Origin: a virus
Strand: one strand, 5' to 3'
Virus record (IMG/VR): IMGVR_UViG_3300047557_000938
Span: 1-53,480 of that record
DNA length: 53,480 nucleotides
Shown here: positions 51,511-53,480 of the stretch, one piece after another
How the letters are laid out: the number at the start of each line of letters is the position of its first letter
Position numbering within the stretch: the stretch's first letter is position 1
Made by a program: the position numbers and the translations under genes
Notes under the pieces: model-generated
Seen by the model: the letters and a program-made list of their open reading frames with translations, nothing else
The model's database searches: none
Told to the model about the DNA's origin: nothing

Positions 51511-52488
51511 ATGCCACAGCCCACCCAATCACAGGTGCATGTTGATGCAATCCTGACCAACATCTCGGTTGCGTACATGCAGCGTGCGGAGAACTTCATC
51601 GCGGACAAGGTGTTCCCGGTGGTTCCCGTCGACAAGCAGAGCGACAAGTACTTCACGTACACCAAGAACGATTGGTTGCGTGACGAGGCTCAGGTCCGTA
51701 CAGATGGCACCGAGTCTGTCGGCTCCGGCTACAACATCACGACCGACACGTACTACGCAGATGTGTACGCGATCCACAAGGACATTGGCGATCAGACTCG
51801 TGCAAACGCCGACGCTCCCATCAACGTGGACCGTGAGGCTGCAGAGTTCGTGACCCACCGTCTGCTCATGCGCCGCGAGATTCAGTTCATGAGTGACTTC
51901 ATGACGGCAGGCGTTTGGGGCACTACCGCTTCTGGTGTCGCCTCGGGCGCATCGAGCGGGCAGTTCATTCAGTGGAATGACTACACCAACTCCGATCCCA
52001 TCGAGGACATTGAGGCTGGCAAGGCTGGCATCCTGTCCGTGACCGGCTTCGAGGCCAACACCCTCGTTCTCGGATACGACGTGTTCCGTCAGTTGAAGAA
52101 CCATCCTGATCTGGTGGATCGCATCAAGTACACCTCTTCCCAGACGATCACTGAGGACATGCTTGCTCGCATGTTCGACATTGACCGCGTGCTGGTGTCG
52201 AAGTCCGTGAAGGCCACCAACAAGGAAGGCCAGACCGGGACGTACTCGTTCACCACGGGCAAGACTGCGCTGCTGTGCCACGTCGCTGAGGCTCCTGGCC
52301 TGCTCACCCCGTCGGCTGGTTACACGTTCTCGTGGACCGGTGTGTCGGGTGGTTTGGGTCAGACCATCGGCACGAGCACGTTCCGTCTCGAGTCGCTGAA
52401 GGCTACTCGCGTGGAGGCCGAACTCGCTTTCGACAACAAGGTTGTCGCAACCGATCTCGGTTACTTCTGGAACAACGCGGTCGCCTAA
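51511..52488 (+). CDS. Major capsid protein
   Basis: A 325-residue HK97-fold protein. NISVAYMQRAENFIADKVFP, VDKQSDKYFTYTKNDWLRDE, DTYYADVYAIHKDIGDQTRA, NTLVLGYDVFRQLKNHPDLV and TFRLESLKATRVEAELAFDN. These match the capsid proteins of GPE/gp5-type found in many siphoviruses. AAAGGAG precedes the ATG. No large N-terminal scaffold region is present, consistent with a separate scaffold gene. Strongly expressed genes such as this show preferred C-ending codons, as seen here. Confidence 0.92.
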   Translation: MPQPTQSQVHVDAILTNISVAYMQRAENFIADKVFPVVPVDKQSDKYFTYTKNDWLRDEAQVRTDGTESVGSGYNITTDTYYADVYAIHKDIGDQTRANADAPINVDREAAEFVTHRLLMRREIQFMSDFMTAGVWGTTASGVASGASSGQFIQWNDYTNSDPIEDIEAGKAGILSVTGFEANTLVLGYDVFRQLKNHPDLVDRIKYTSSQTITEDMLARMFDIDRVLVSKSVKATNKEGQTGTYSFTTGKTALLCHVAEAPGLLTPSAGYTFSWTGVSGGLGQTIGTSTFRLESLKATRVEAELAFDNKVVATDLGYFWNNAVA

Positions 52489-52511
52489 GACCACAACTAA
52501 ATAACCCGCTG

Positions 52512-52544
52512 CGGGGGTCACTCACTTGAAATGGGTGGCCCCCG
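52512..52544 (+). terminator. Hairpin after major capsid gene
   Basis: CGGGGGTCAC (52512-52521) pairs with GTGGCCCCCG (52535-52544), ten pairs with one T-G. No T-run follows. It can lower read-through after the abundant capsid transcript. Confidence 0.6.
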
Positions 52545-52573
52545 AAGCATTAGTTAGGCGCGTTCGCGCACGT

Positions 52574-52579
52574 TAGACT
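52574..52579 (+). promoter_or_regulatory. TAGACT -10 box of the connector operon
   Basis: TAGACT with a likely start near 52586, then AAGGAGG and ATG 52598. It follows the hairpin after the capsid gene and restarts transcription of the neck and tail genes. Confidence 0.45.
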
Positions 52580-52597
52580 TGTGCAAGGAGGCGAGTT

Positions 52598-53011
52598 ATG
52601 ACTTTCACGTATTCTGGGAATCCAGGTGCATCTACAAGAGATCTGGTTCGTTTCTTGATCTCTGACACAAACTCTGCTGATGCTTATTTTCAGAACGAAG
52701 AGTTGGATTACCTCATTACGATTTGGGGTAATGGCTACACGGCTGCAATCGAGGCTGTTCGTACCCTTATCGGTCGTGAGGCGAATCTGTCGTCTACAAG
52801 CAAGAAGGTTGGCGATCTATCTCTCACCACCGTGAAGGGTATGTCTGTCACTAAGTGGCTTGAACTTATCAAGCAGTTGGAGACGGCTCGCTGGAATCTG
52901 TACCCGGCTGCGCCGGTGGTGAACCCGAACGCGATCCTGCCGACGGATGAAGGAATCGTGGAAGGGGAGGGCACCGACTTCTATGTGGGCCAGATGGACA
53001 ACAACACCTAA
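52598..53011 (+). CDS. Head-tail connector (adaptor) protein
   Basis: A 137-residue helical protein: TRDLVRFLISDTNSADAYFQ, NEELDYLITIWGNGYTAAIE, AVRTLIGREANLSSTSKKVG, MSVTKWLELIKQLETARWNL. The order and the D-T-x(3-5)-F-x(2)-EEL pattern match gp6/gp15-type adaptors that bind the portal. TAATG overlap with the next gene. Confidence 0.8.
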   Translation: MTFTYSGNPGASTRDLVRFLISDTNSADAYFQNEELDYLITIWGNGYTAAIEAVRTLIGREANLSSTSKKVGDLSLTTVKGMSVTKWLELIKQLETARWNLYPAAPVVNPNAILPTDEGIVEGEGTDFYVGQMDNNT

Positions 53012-53340
53012 TGGCTATCGAATCTGATTACAGGGAACTGTTCTCCGAGACGGTTACTTTGTACCCGTATGCCAGCGTGGACAAGTACGGGAAGAGGTCA
53101 TTCACCGCATCGGCGAGCGTGACGGCGTGCGCGCATCTTGTGTCAGAGGTCTCTCTTGCTCGCGATCAAGACGGTCGCGAGGTGGTTGAGATGGGTCGCG
53201 TGTACTTGTACGGCACATTCCCGGTCACCACGGACTACAAGATTCAACTAGCAGACGGCAGCAGTCCTGTCATCATTGGTGTGGATCAGCCACACGACGA
53301 GAATGGCGCTCATCACACGGTGGTCAGGATCGGCCGATAA
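53011..53340 (+). CDS. Head-closure (stopper) protein
   Basis: A 109-residue beta-rich protein: ETVTLYPYASVDKYGKRSFT, ACAHLVSEVSLARDQDGREV, GRVYLYGTFPVTTDYKIQLA, then PVIIGVDQPHDENGAHHTVV. This is the pattern of SPP1 gp16-type stoppers that close the portal after packaging. The TAATG overlap leads into the neck gene. Confidence 0.8.
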   Translation: MAIESDYRELFSETVTLYPYASVDKYGKRSFTASASVTACAHLVSEVSLARDQDGREVVEMGRVYLYGTFPVTTDYKIQLADGSSPVIIGVDQPHDENGAHHTVVRIGR

Positions 53341-53480
53341 TGAAGGTGAATGTAAAGTTGGAGGGTGCTGACAGACTCGTGCGCCTAGTGAATGGAGCGA
53401 AGAGCCCCGAGCAACAGAAGGCTTTACAACAAGCCGTCTATCACACGGGCGAGGCTGTCCTGAACGACTCTAAGAAACTT
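53340..53480 (+). CDS. HK97 gp10-like neck protein, 5' part (continues at base 128)
   Basis: ATG 53340 overlaps the stopper's TAA. MKVNVKLEGADRLVRLVNGA leads into the frame seen at 2-433. Only 14 bases (53340-53353) are new relative to the left end; the rest is the terminal repeat. The complete gene has 148 codons. Confidence 0.8.
   Translation, partial: MKVNVKLEGADRLVRLVNGAKSPEQQKALQQAVYHTGEAVLNDSKKL
53354..53480. repeat. Terminal direct repeat, right copy
   Basis: Identical to bases 1-127; see the left copy. Removing one copy gives the 53,353-bp circular unit. Confidence 0.93.

Noticed and set aside
51529-52521. Minus-strand frame of 330 codons opposite the major capsid gene
   Set aside because: A shadow caused by the strong codon bias of the capsid gene; no start signal and no recognisable protein.
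1-53480. CRISPR array or tRNA genes
   Set aside because: I looked for regularly spaced direct repeats with spacers and for cloverleaf-like segments; only the iterons, the 9-mers and coding repeats were found. A tRNA scan could still reveal one I missed.
53354-53480. Terminal repeat as biological direct terminal repeat
   Set aside because: It lies within a coding gene and its length equals a usual assembly k-mer, so it is better explained as circular overlap.

Overview
The window is one complete circularly assembled genome of a tailed double-stranded DNA phage with siphovirus gene order. Bases 1-127 are repeated exactly at 53354-53480, so the unit genome is 53,353 bp and the window opening at base 1 lies inside a neck gene that starts at 53340. 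The host is most likely an actinobacterium: there are two WhiB-type iron-sulphur regulators, a secreted DUF732-like protein, many GTG starts, TANNNT-type -10 boxes, and a set of apparently leaderless genes. No integrase, immunity repressor, DNA polymerase, replicative helicase or tRNA was recognised, so a lytic life style is the simplest reading.

Layout. 52598-825 (through the junction): head-tail connectors, neck and tail terminator. 825-4681: Com-like zinc finger, metallophosphoesterase, glycosyltransferase, methyltransferase and a structural-looking protein. 4793-8417: accessory genes including a Cas4-like nuclease. 8558-20742: tail genes: two tail-tube paralogues, a frameshifted tail chaperone, the tape measure, and minor tail proteins with two copies of a four-gene glycine-rich fibre cassette. 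20752-24008: sugar-modifying genes, mostly on the minus strand. 24041-25224: lysis. 25651-26987: accessory genes. 26988-30610: recombination and replication (Gam-like, ERF, initiator containing iterons, HNH, RusA). 30603-34605: a 7-deazaguanine DNA-modification operon (ParB-like, DpdA, T-fold protein, QueD, QueE, phosphoribosyltransferase-FolE fusion). 34614-36618: terminase. 36799-41724: accessory genes (ArdC-like, WhiB x2, a lysozyme-like secreted protein, SSB). 41740-48476: portal, MuF-ADP-ribosyltransferase fusion, XkdF-like protease and a 20-residue-repeat fibre protein. 48623-50110: accessory genes. 50246-52488: scaffold, decoration and major capsid proteins.

How it works together. Most structural and replication genes overlap by ATGA, GTGA or TAATG, implying translationally coupled operons. 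The accessory gene blocks that interrupt the structural order are each headed by a related leader: AAAWCGGGC repeats, then a hairpin whose loop is GAGGG or GAGG, then 16 nt (in four of five) containing a Shine-Dalgarno sequence before the ATG. Other genes start 6-7 nt after a TANNNT box, often one whose TAA or TAG is the stop codon of the gene before. The modification operon makes a 7-deazaguanine base and swaps it for guanine in DNA; fusion of a purine-type phosphoribosyltransferase to FolE suggests that released guanine is recycled into the GTP that feeds the pathway. Three 16-bp iterons inside the initiator gene mark a lambda-like candidate origin.
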